Below are positions 45,326-53,768 of a stretch of DNA of 64,000 nt, piece by piece (the first letter of the stretch is position 1; every line of letters starts with the position of its first letter). Origin of the DNA: Eubacteriaceae bacterium (GTDB lineage Bacteria > Bacillota > Clostridia > Lachnospirales > Lachnospiraceae); contig CABJBF010000001.1 in the NCBI GenBank assembly GCA_902363805.1, forward strand, positions 124,001 through 188,000, given 5' to 3'. The translations under genes and the position numbers were made by a program. A model generated the notes under the pieces. The model searched no databases. It was not told the origin of the DNA and was given only the letters and a program-made list of their open reading frames with translations.

Positions 45326-46444
45326 TCAGTTAATTATAGTGTTTAAAATCAGTAAAACTACAAGAAATACAATATTTACAACTGTAAAATAAAGCAAATA
45401 TTTTCCTTTTGTGCTGTTGTTATTATGTGCATACAATTTGTAAGAAATTAAACTTGCCATTGAAGCAATAAGTGTTCCAAGACCACCAACATTTACACCT
45501 ATAAGTAATCCTTTATAGTTTGTTGTAAAACCAGATAAAAGCAAGGCAGAAGGAACATTGCTTATCACCTGACTCGCAAGTACCCCAATTCCAATTTCAT
45601 TTCCTATAACAATTGAAGCCAAATACTTATTTGCCATTGGGAGTGAACCAATATTTCCCGTAAAGATAAAAAATCCAATAAATGTAAAAAGTAATGCGTA
45701 ATCTATTTTATATAGCACATTTCGCTGTATAAAAAACACAACAATAAACACAAGAAATATAAGAATATAATAAGGAATTAATTTAAATACAGTTCCTAAT
45801 GCGATTACAAATAAAATTACATAGAAAAATAAGTTCCCCTTATATTGAATAATATCATTTTCTTTACCATCAACAACAATTTTACTTTTCTTATCCTTAA
45901 TAAAAAACAAAAATAGTAAAAGAAGAAAAAATGAAACAATTGAATAAGGTAAAATAGTTTTTATGAATGTAAATATGTTAACTCCCCATAAACCATATAA
46001 ATATAAATTTTGAGGGTTGCCAATTGGAGTAAGCATACTTCCAAGATTAGCTGCAATGGTTTGCAAAACAATTATTGGAATCAATAAATTTTGTTTTTCA
46101 CATTTTCCTAAAATCATCATTGTAAAAGGAACAAATGTAATAAGTGCAACGTCATTTGTAATTAACATACTTGAGAAAAAACAAATGAATACCAATGTTA
46201 TACTTAGCTGCCATACATTTTTCGTCTTTTTTAATAATTTATAACCTATCTTTTCAAATAATCCATTACAACTTAACCCTTCCATGATAACCATAAGGCT
46301 CCATAATATTCCAAGCGTTCTAAAATCTATGTAATCTATGTATTTAATATTTGGTTTTACAAAAAATGCGGATATAATTGCCAAGACCCATGCAATTACT
46401 AATACTGTTTCTTTACGTACTAATTCTATAAATTTTTTCATCAT
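45326..46444 (-). CDS. Anion permease (ArsB/SLC13-like, CitMHS-type fold)
   Basis: 372 residues with about 10-11 hydrophobic segments. Motifs FSSMLITNDVALITFVPF (about residues 90-107) and ANLGSMLTPIGNPQNL (about 131-146) are typical of the ArsB/NhaD/SLC13 ion transporter superfamily, with a repeated second half (SNVPSALLLSGF). Substrate not deducible; arsenite, citrate-like anions or Na+ are possible. Bracketed by repeat copies in opposite orientation. Starts at MMKKF with AAAAAGGATA upstream. Confidence 0.75.
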   Translation of the reverse strand: MMKKFIELVRKETVLVIAWVLAIISAFFVKPNIKYIDYIDFRTLGILWSLMVIMEGLSCNGLFEKIGYKLLKKTKNVWQLSITLVFICFFSSMLITNDVALITFVPFTMMILGKCEKQNLLIPIIVLQTIAANLGSMLTPIGNPQNLYLYGLWGVNIFTFIKTILPYSIVSFFLLLLFLFFIKDKKSKIVVDGKENDIIQYKGNLFFYVILFVIALGTVFKLIPYYILIFLVFIVVFFIQRNVLYKIDYALLFTFIGFFIFTGNIGSLPMANKYLASIVIGNEIGIGVLASQVISNVPSALLLSGFTTNYKGLLIGVNVGGLGTLIASMASLISYKLYAHNNNSTKGKYLLYFTVVNIVFLVVLLILNTIIN

Positions 46445-46584
46445 TAAATATATCCTTTTTTAACATGATTATAGCATATTGCTTAAACAGGATTTTTGTC
46501 AATTAATATATGACATATTTAGCAAATATTTTTCAAGGAAAATAATATATTTAACATTGTTTCAGCTAACAGAAAATCCATAGA

Positions 46585-46868
46585 CAACACAATTCCCACC
46601 CCTAGTCGACAGAAACTTTCATAAGCAACACACTTTCCTCGCCCCATCCGGCAGATATTTTCATAGCAAACACGTTGATTTTTGAAATTTTGCTGCGCCG
46701 CTTATTGTAAGTTCAAAAGATAAACTCGCCTATCGGCTCAGACATATCTTTTGAACTTACGCTATGCTCGCAAAATTTCAAAAATCTGCCTATCGTTTGC
46801 TTATGAAAATATCTGCCAGCTGGGGAAAGGAAAATCAACGTGTTTGCTATGGAAACTTCTGCTGAATA
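46585..46868. repeat. Palindromic repeat, copy 2, inverted, with arm copies
   Basis: Full palindrome at about 46646-46822 in the orientation opposite to copies 1 and 3 (judged by the asymmetric CTGCGCCGCTTATT and CTGCCTATCG blocks). Here the middle stem is GATTTTTGAAATTTTGC/GCAAAATTTCAAAAATC, perfectly paired, whereas copies 1 and 3 have TACAA or TGCAA against different bases; pairing is kept or improved. Degenerate single arms flank it on both sides (46600-46645 and 46828-46866). Confidence 0.88.
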
Positions 46869-46944
46869 ATAATTTAAATAAAGACTTCAAGATTATATTA
46901 TGTTAAAATTATAATATAAAAAATGTAGTAGAAAGGAGCTGCCT

Positions 46945-49833
46945 ATGAGAAAGTATTTTAGCCTTATTCTAAGTATAATGTTGGTAATATCATTAGTACC
47001 ACAAAATACTATGGCACAACAAACAAATAATGTTATAACTAAAGAAAATACAAAAATTTCCGTATACGAAAATAACAGTGACGCTTCAATTGCTCAAAGC
47101 GATAATTCTGAAACTAATGAAAATTTAGTATACGTAACAGGAGACATAGTTTCAGATGATGGAAGTAATGTTGTAACATGGACAAAAGATAAAACATATG
47201 TTGTATGTTCGAAAAATATAGTTGAATTACCATATGTTAAATGTAAACTTGTAATCGAACCGGGAACAACAGTTTTATTTGGAACAGGAACGGGAAATGT
47301 TAATGGAGTAGAAAATTCAGATGTAGTTTATAGACCATATTCTATTTTTAGAGTAGAAGAAGGTGGAAGCATAGAGGCAAAAGGTACACAGGATGAGCCT
47401 ATTGTTTTTAAAAATATTGATACTCACGCAGGGTGGAATGGAATAGAGATAACACTTCCTGATAATGGAGAAGTGACAGACACATTTGAATATTGTTATT
47501 TTATAAACGGTGGAGCACAGTTTAGAGATTTCACAGAGGGATTAATTGATGTATCTCATGGGACAAAGAATACGAAGTTTAATCTTACAGTAGACCATTG
47601 TATATTTGATAGTACAGAGTTAGTAAGCAAAAATATTTTGCAACCGAGTGAAATAGGTGCAGGATTTTTTTATGGAGATTATGATGCAAATACTGTTGAA
47701 TCAAATATTAAAATATCAAATTCAATGTTCAAATCACTTTCAATGGGAATTGAAGGTTATACAAAGGATTTAGCATATGAGTATTTTTATAATGATAAAT
47801 CAAAATGTAAAATAGAAAATAATACATTTAAAAACAATATTCCCGGTTCTTACAATCCGTCTGTTAACTGGGGAGGAAATGCGGAAATAATAAATAATGA
47901 ATTTTATACAACAGAAGGTGGAGCATTAACAAAAAATGCGTTGAATCTTGATGGACAATGTGATTTTGTAATAGAGGGAAATGTATTCCACGGAAGTCAA
48001 TCTAATGAATCATCAGAAATGAATAAGTGTGCACCTATAAGAGTTCAATTTGGAGCAAATGTCAATGCTGATAAAACAAGAACTTATGCGAACAATACAT
48101 GCGATTACTCAGCTGTATTTGGAAAGTACGTTGAACTTAGTGGCTCAATGATAACTCCGGAATGTACATTAGGAGAAATAGACGGTCTGGAATATTACTT
48201 TAAAAATTGTACTATAGGATATAACAATGGAAATGATGCAAAAGTAATATTGACTTCAGAACATCCTTATGTAATTGCATCGTTAGATATTATGTATAAT
48301 GGAGAGCTGATTGCAAAAGGAACAAAGGAAAATCCTATTAAATTTGTAGGGGCTTCTGACAGAGGATTAACAAATGCAAGCAATCAAATTTCCATAACGC
48401 AGAATTCGTCTTCGGATTATTTAAATGGAAAAGCCGTATTTGAAAATTGTGAATTTGATAATGTTAAAATGCAGGCAAACATAATAAGCAAAAAGACCGG
48501 ATATGAGGGAGAAATTCCGCAAATACTTACAGTAAAGGATTGTAAATTTACCAATGAATCAAGTGGAATGTATGTTACACTTAACAGCTATAATGATTAC
48601 ATTTATGGAAAAATTTCTGTAGAAAATACAATTTTTGAAGGAAAAAACAATGATTCTTTCACGGGATTAAGCATATCAGCTTATGGAACAAAAGTACCAA
48701 AAGATAATATTTTCAAAATTTCAAATTGTATTATACATAATTTTAATAAGCAAAATGATGGAATTGGTCTATCATTAAGTGTAGAAGAAGATTTAATTGA
48801 AAAAATAGTTTTGGAAAATGTTACAATTGCAAACTGCTATTATGGAGTAAGCATAGGCAGATATATGACAAAACTTCCGATAATAAAAAATTGTATAATA
48901 GCCGGAAACAAGAGAGGATTTAAGAATCTAAATGACGATACAGACACATCAAATATAACATATACATGCATATATAATGATAGCTGGAATGGTAACACTT
49001 ATAATTATGGAATAGGATGTATATTTGAAGAACCATTATTTGCAAATATAGAAAAAGGAAATTATCATTTGAAATCTAAAGGCGGAAGATGGAATGGAAC
49101 GATGTGGATTGCGGATGATGTTACAAGCCCTTGCATAAATGCAGGTGACCCGTTAAGTGATTATTCAAATGAACCGGCTCCTAATGGAAGTAGAGTCAAT
49201 ATGGGTGCTTATGGAAATACGGCAGAAGCTTCAAAAACAGATGATGGGACTTTTATTCCAACTGAATGTGAGCACAAAAATACGACAATTATAAATAAAA
49301 AAGATGCAACAGAACAAGAGGAAGGATACACAGGAGATACTTATTGTAACGATTGTGATAAAATAATTGCAATAGGAAAAACATTACCAAGAATTATAGC
49401 ATCAACTTCTGAGACAACAAAAGAAGCAGATTCTACACAAACAACAAAAAAAGCAGATGTAACTAATCCGACAACACAAAAGCAGCCGGAAAGCAAAACT
49501 GAAACAACAACAAATCCGCAGAACACAACTGCTGTAGTTTCACCACCAAAGACTACAAAGATTAGCAAGACAATTGCCAAAAAGAAATCAATTACTTTAA
49601 AATGGAAAGCAGTTAAAAACGTAAAAGGATATGAAATTCAGGTAGCAACTGATAAGAAGTTTAAGAAAAACAAAAAAACAATATCAGTAAATAAACAAAA
49701 GGCAAATTCATATATTGTGAAGAAATTAAAAGCAAAGAAAACATACAATGTTCGCATCCGTACATACAAAATCGTAGATGGAAACAAAGTATATTCAGCA
49801 TGGTCAAAGACAAAAAGAGTTAAGACAAAATAG
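46945..49833 (+). CDS. Secreted parallel beta-helix surface protein
   Basis: 962 residues. Signal peptide (about 1-25, LSIMLVISLVPQNTMAQ). Residues ~60-770 contain many short repeats of the type IENNTFKNN, VDHCIFDSTE, VENTIFEGKN, typical of right-handed beta-helix proteins such as polysaccharide lyases and adhesins. INMGAYGN-like end (VNMGAYGNTAE) closes the helix. Then a CxxH/CxxC module (CEHKNTTII...CNDCDK), a Thr-rich linker and a lysine-rich Fn3-like tail (about 870-962) like that of the GH16 enzyme. Probably a cell-surface glycan-binding or -cleaving protein; no catalytic residues assigned. AAAGGAG before ATG. Confidence 0.8.
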   Translation: MRKYFSLILSIMLVISLVPQNTMAQQTNNVITKENTKISVYENNSDASIAQSDNSETNENLVYVTGDIVSDDGSNVVTWTKDKTYVVCSKNIVELPYVKCKLVIEPGTTVLFGTGTGNVNGVENSDVVYRPYSIFRVEEGGSIEAKGTQDEPIVFKNIDTHAGWNGIEITLPDNGEVTDTFEYCYFINGGAQFRDFTEGLIDVSHGTKNTKFNLTVDHCIFDSTELVSKNILQPSEIGAGFFYGDYDANTVESNIKISNSMFKSLSMGIEGYTKDLAYEYFYNDKSKCKIENNTFKNNIPGSYNPSVNWGGNAEIINNEFYTTEGGALTKNALNLDGQCDFVIEGNVFHGSQSNESSEMNKCAPIRVQFGANVNADKTRTYANNTCDYSAVFGKYVELSGSMITPECTLGEIDGLEYYFKNCTIGYNNGNDAKVILTSEHPYVIASLDIMYNGELIAKGTKENPIKFVGASDRGLTNASNQISITQNSSSDYLNGKAVFENCEFDNVKMQANIISKKTGYEGEIPQILTVKDCKFTNESSGMYVTLNSYNDYIYGKISVENTIFEGKNNDSFTGLSISAYGTKVPKDNIFKISNCIIHNFNKQNDGIGLSLSVEEDLIEKIVLENVTIANCYYGVSIGRYMTKLPIIKNCIIAGNKRGFKNLNDDTDTSNITYTCIYNDSWNGNTYNYGIGCIFEEPLFANIEKGNYHLKSKGGRWNGTMWIADDVTSPCINAGDPLSDYSNEPAPNGSRVNMGAYGNTAEASKTDDGTFIPTECEHKNTTIINKKDATEQEEGYTGDTYCNDCDKIIAIGKTLPRIIASTSETTKEADSTQTTKKADVTNPTTQKQPESKTETTTNPQNTTAVVSPPKTTKISKTIAKKKSITLKWKAVKNVKGYEIQVATDKKFKKNKKTISVNKQKANSYIVKKLKAKKTYNVRIRTYKIVDGNKVYSAWSKTKRVKTK

Positions 49834-49861
49834 TAAAAAATAATTAAAAATTACTAAGGTG

Positions 49862-49904
49862 AAATACCGAAGGTCTATTGTTAATAGATTTTCGGTATTT
49901 TTTT
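49862..49904 (+). terminator. Terminator of the beta-helix gene
   Basis: AAATACCGA pairs with TCGGTATTT, with an inner TCTATT/AATAGA, followed by TTTT. Confidence 0.85.
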
Positions 49905-49999
49905 AAATTAAAGTATGAAAAATAGAAAATTTAATCAACTATATCCGATTTTAAAGAACCATATAAATTAAATCACCCAATCTGTCAAAACTTTTTATA

Positions 50000-50121
50000 A
50001 GCAACAAAATTTCCATACCCCAGCCGGCAGAAATATCCAGAGCAACAAAATTTCCATACCCCAGCCGGCAGAAATATCCAGAGCAACAGAATTTCCATAT
50101 CCAGTCGGCAAAAATATCCAG
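50000..50121. repeat. Tandem array of left arms (41 bp unit, three copies)
   Basis: Units start AGCAACA(A/G)AATTTCCATA and continue CCCCAGCCGGCAGAAATATC at 50000, 50041 and 50082, leading into the left arm of palindrome copy 3. The first two units are identical. This looks like repeated duplication of one outer arm of the palindrome. Confidence 0.88.
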
Positions 50122-50144
50122 AGCAACAGAATTTCCACAACCCC

Positions 50145-50319
50145 AGCCGGCAGAAATTTTCATAAGCAAACGATAGGCAGATTTTTGCAATTTTGCGAGC
50201 ATAGCGTAAGTTCAAAAGATATGTCTGAGCCGATAGGCGAGTTTATCTTTTGAACTTACAATAAGCGGCGCAGCAAAATAAAAAAATCAACGTGTTTGCT
50301 ATGAAAAAATCTGCCGGCT
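50145..50319. repeat. Palindromic repeat, copy 3 (~175 bp)
   Basis: Same sequence and orientation as copy 1, with about three or four differences. The inner 16 bp stem GTAAGTTCAAAAGATA/TATCTTTTGAACTTAC is unchanged in all three copies. Confidence 0.9.
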
Positions 50320-50418
50320 GGGGGGAAGGAAAATCAACGTGTTTGCTATGAAAAAATCTGCCGGCTGGGGGGAAGGAAAATCAACGTGTTTGCTATGAAA
50401 ATATCTGCCGGCTGGGGA
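50284..50418. repeat. Tandem array of right arms (47 bp unit, three copies)
   Basis: TCAACGTGTTTGCTATGAAA followed by AATCTGCCGGCTGGGG starts at 50287, 50334 and 50381, an exact 47 bp period. The first copy is the right arm of palindrome copy 3. No gene lies between 49834 and 50512; minus-strand frames here merely read the repeats. Confidence 0.88.
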
Positions 50419-50512
50419 AGAGGATTAAAAATGTAAAAGATAATAAAATTAATATATGATATAATCAAATCTAACATAACCAGAGCAAATTAACAAAAAT
50501 TATGGAGGCAAC

Positions 50513-51274
50513 ATGGAAAAAGTAATAGAGGTAAAAAATCTAACTAAAGAATATAAAGAACAAAAGGCAGTTGATAATTTATCATTTGATGTATATGAAG
50601 GAGAAATATTAGGATTACTTGGACCTAACGGAAGTGGTAAAAGTACAACTATAAATTCAATTTTAGCATTGCTTAAATATCAGAACGGAAGCATAAAAAT
50701 ATTTGGTAAGGATATGAAACCCGATTCGTACGATATAAAATCGAAAATTGGAGTCATTTTTCAGGAGGTTGCAGTATTTAATGAATTAAATGTATATGAC
50801 AATATAAACTATTTTTGTGGATTATACATAGAAGATAAAAATATCAGAAAGCAATATGTAGAAGATGCCATTGAATTAGTAGGACTTGGTGAATTTAAAA
50901 AATATTTGCCAAAACAACTTTCAGGGGGACTTTTAAGAAGATTAAATATTGCCTGTGGAATAGCACATAAACCAAAACTTATTTTTCTTGATGAACCAAC
51001 AGTAGCAGTCGACCCACAGAGTAGAAACAATATTTTAGATGGAATTAAGAAATTAAGAGACGATGGTGCCACAATAGTTTACACAACACATTATATGGAA
51101 GAGGTAGAGATACTTTGCGATAGAATTATAATTCTTGATAAAGGAAAAATAATAGCTCAGGGAACAAGCGAAGAACTGAAACAACAGGCAAATATTGAAG
51201 AAAAAATAGAACGTGTAGGACCTACATTAAATGATGTATTTTTGAAATTAACAGGAAAGGAATTAAGAGATTAA
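50513..51274 (+). CDS. ABC transporter ATP-binding protein
   Basis: 253 residues. Walker A GPNGSGKST (about residues 38-46), Q-loop FQEVAVF, signature LSGGLLRR (about 139-146), Walker B LIFLDEPTVAVDP and the H-loop TTHYMEE. Energises an ABC-2 type exporter with the two permeases that follow. TATGGAGG upstream. Its TAA overlaps the next ATG (TAATG). Substrate unknown. Confidence 0.94.
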   Translation: MEKVIEVKNLTKEYKEQKAVDNLSFDVYEGEILGLLGPNGSGKSTTINSILALLKYQNGSIKIFGKDMKPDSYDIKSKIGVIFQEVAVFNELNVYDNINYFCGLYIEDKNIRKQYVEDAIELVGLGEFKKYLPKQLSGGLLRRLNIACGIAHKPKLIFLDEPTVAVDPQSRNNILDGIKKLRDDGATIVYTTHYMEEVEILCDRIIILDKGKIIAQGTSEELKQQANIEEKIERVGPTLNDVFLKLTGKELRD

Positions 51275-52455
51275 TGTTTATTCATAATTTGAAATATACG
51301 ATAAAAACATTGTTTAAAAATAAAATATTAGTCTTTTGGACATTTGCCTTTCCGATTATTCTTGGAATATTTTTCAATATGGCATTTTCCAACATAGAAA
51401 AAGATGAAGTATTAAAAGTGTTTGATATTGCAGTCGTAGATAATGACGAATTTGAAACGCAGGAAATATACAAAAACGCATTAAAAGAATTATCGGATAA
51501 TGATAATAAAGACAAATTATTTAATATCAAATATGTAAGTAATAAAAAAGCAGATTCCCTATTAGATGATTCTAAAATTGAAGGATATGTTGTATTTAAG
51601 AACGACGAACCGCAGGTTGTAGTAAAGGCAAATGGTACATATCAAACATTACTTAAGTTTGTCATAAATGAAATCAGACAGAATGAAACAATAGTAGAAG
51701 AATTGACCGAAAAAAATATAGAAAACGAAATAGCAAACGGGAATTTTACATTTGATAAAGACAAAATAGTAAATCAAATATTAGACAAAATTAATGATGA
51801 ACAAGTTAATTTGAAAAATATTTCTAATTCAAATTTAAGTTATATGCAAATAGAATATTATACTTTAATTGCGATGATGTGTATGTATGGTGGAATATTC
51901 GGGTTGACTGCAATAAATAACTGTCTGGCGAATATGAGTAGCAAGGGAAAAAGAATTTCCGTGTCACCAAATAAAAAAAGCACAATTATTTTGAGTTCGA
52001 CTATAGGAAGTTATGCGGTAAGTCTGGTAGGACTTGCGGTACTTATGGCATTTTTGACATTTGTAATAAAAGTTGATTTTGGAGAAAATCTTTTGTTAAT
52101 TATTTTACTTTCCATGGTAGGAGATCTGGCAGGAATTGCACTAGGGGTAGTAATTGCTTCAATATTCAGAGTGTCAGAAGGTGCTAAGACAGGAATAACT
52201 ATTGCTGTTACAATGTTCTTTTCTGTTTTTTCAGGAATGATGGGAGTTACATTAAAATATGTAATTGATAAAAATGTGCCTATAATTAATCTGATAAATC
52301 CAAATAACTTAATAACTGATGGCTTTTATTCATTATACTATTACGATACTTTAGACAGATATTTTAGAGATATCATTTATTTGATTATATTTATCATAAT
52401 TTGTCTATTAATTTCGTTTGTTAGCTTAAGGAGGGAAAAGTATGACAGTATTTAA
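51274..52455 (+). CDS. ABC-2 type transporter permease
   Basis: 393 residues: one N-terminal membrane helix (about 18-38), a large extracytoplasmic region (about 40-200) and five C-terminal helices, the usual ABC-2 layout. Overlaps both neighbours, so the three genes form one coupled operon. Substrate (peptide, lipid or drug) not deducible. Confidence 0.88.
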   Translation: MFIHNLKYTIKTLFKNKILVFWTFAFPIILGIFFNMAFSNIEKDEVLKVFDIAVVDNDEFETQEIYKNALKELSDNDNKDKLFNIKYVSNKKADSLLDDSKIEGYVVFKNDEPQVVVKANGTYQTLLKFVINEIRQNETIVEELTEKNIENEIANGNFTFDKDKIVNQILDKINDEQVNLKNISNSNLSYMQIEYYTLIAMMCMYGGIFGLTAINNCLANMSSKGKRISVSPNKKSTIILSSTIGSYAVSLVGLAVLMAFLTFVIKVDFGENLLLIILLSMVGDLAGIALGVVIASIFRVSEGAKTGITIAVTMFFSVFSGMMGVTLKYVIDKNVPIINLINPNNLITDGFYSLYYYDTLDRYFRDIIYLIIFIIICLLISFVSLRREKYDSI

Positions 52456-53590
52456 GACTATTTTAAAGATATTAAATAAATTAAAGGGAATGATTATTTT
52501 ATATACTGCCATACTTGTTGCAATAACAGCGCTTAATCAGACATCAGGTAATAATATGACAAATTTTGAAGATTCAAAACCAAGTGTGTTAATTGTAAAT
52601 AAAGACAGTGAAGATAATATTGCTAAAGGCTTTGAGGATTATATAAGTAAACATTCAGAAATAAAAGATATAGATACAAAAGACGAAGACAAAATAAATG
52701 ATGCAATTTTTTACAGAGACGTAAATTATGTAATTTATATACCAAAAGATTTTGGAAAAAATTTATTAGATGGAAAGAATCCTTCGTTGGAATATAAATC
52801 ATGTGGTGATGAATATTCTTCATATGCCCAAATGATGGTGGAAAAATACATAAAAACCGTGCTTATTTACAAGGATTATTATAGTGGAGCTGAGTTAATT
52901 TCAAAAGTAAATAAAGTTGTGGACAAAGATACAAAGGTTTATATGAAAACGACTTTAGATACATCAAAGTTAAGCAGCATGACACAGTATTTTAATATCC
53001 TAAATTACGCCTTGCTTGCAGGATGTGTGTATTGCATCAGTATGATTTTAGCAAGTTTAAATGATGAGACTGTAAGAAAGAGAACAATTATAAGCAGTTT
53101 CAATTACAAAAAATATAATAGAATCGTACTATTATCAAATTCCATAGTAATATTTGCAATGTGGATTTTATATATGATTTTGGCATTGATTTTGTTTAAA
53201 GACTTAATGTTTAGTTCAAATGGTTTAGGCTATGTTATAAATTCATTTGTATTTACGATATGCAGTCTGACCATAGGATTTTTAATTGGAAATATTACGC
53301 AGAATAAGAATGCTATTGGTGGAATAGTAAATGTAATAGCACTCGGCACATCATTTCTTTGTGGATGCTTTGTGCCATTTGAATACATGCCTGATTATGT
53401 ATTGAAAATAGCACATATATTGCCAACATATTATTATGTAGCAAATAACCAACTGATAAAAACTATGGAAGTTTTTAATTTTGAAAGCATTAAACCATTG
53501 TTAATAAATGGGGCAGTTATAGTAATTTCCAGTTTTATATTTGTCGCAGTAACAAATTATGTAAGTAAAAGAAAACAGATAATAAATTAA
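52442..53590 (+). CDS. ABC-2 type transporter permease
   Basis: 382 residues with the same topology as the preceding permease: a first helix (about 15-35), an extracytoplasmic domain and C-terminal helices including FVFTICSLTIGFLIGN and FLCGCFVPFEYMPDYVLKIAHILPTYYY, the latter typical of ABC-2 permeases. AAGGAGGGAAAAGT precedes the ATG. Probably a heterodimer with the upstream permease. Confidence 0.88.
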   Translation: MTVFKTILKILNKLKGMIILYTAILVAITALNQTSGNNMTNFEDSKPSVLIVNKDSEDNIAKGFEDYISKHSEIKDIDTKDEDKINDAIFYRDVNYVIYIPKDFGKNLLDGKNPSLEYKSCGDEYSSYAQMMVEKYIKTVLIYKDYYSGAELISKVNKVVDKDTKVYMKTTLDTSKLSSMTQYFNILNYALLAGCVYCISMILASLNDETVRKRTIISSFNYKKYNRIVLLSNSIVIFAMWILYMILALILFKDLMFSSNGLGYVINSFVFTICSLTIGFLIGNITQNKNAIGGIVNVIALGTSFLCGCFVPFEYMPDYVLKIAHILPTYYYVANNQLIKTMEVFNFESIKPLLINGAVIVISSFIFVAVTNYVSKRKQIIN

Positions 53591-53628
53591 GAATTTTAAA
53601 AATGCTATTTTATAGTTTTTTATCAAAA

Positions 53629-53672
53629 ATACCCGGTTGTGAAAATGGTTCACAACCGGGTATTTGTTTTTA
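53629..53672. terminator. Strong bidirectional terminator
   Basis: 15 bp perfect stem ATACCCGGTTGTGAA/TTCACAACCGGGTAT with a 5 nt loop. T-rich on the + strand afterwards (TTGTTTTTATT) and on the - strand (TTTTTGATAAAAAA). Serves the exporter operon and the convergent kinase gene. Confidence 0.9.
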
Positions 53673-53756
53673 TTATTTGCTACATTCTAAAACAAAGGCT
53701 TTAGCAGCAACTTCGGAATTTTCATAGACACCTGCTCCTAAATAATTAGCCTCCAT
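53673..53756 (-). pseudogene. 27-codon fragment downstream of the kinase gene
   Basis: MEANYLGAGVYENSEVAAKAFVLECSK reads like the end of a real protein, between the kinase stop and the terminator, without a good ribosome site. Family not recognised. It may be a relic or chance. Confidence 0.2.
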
Positions 53757-53768
53757 TCTTAAAGTTTT

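Noticed and set aside
49951..50215. Minus-strand ORFs with repeated SAGWG-like peptides
   Set aside because: They only translate the arm repeats; no ribosome sites and the periodicity is set by the DNA repeat.
50000..50418. CRISPR array
   Set aside because: The repeats are direct tandem duplications of palindrome arms with no variable spacers and no cas genes.
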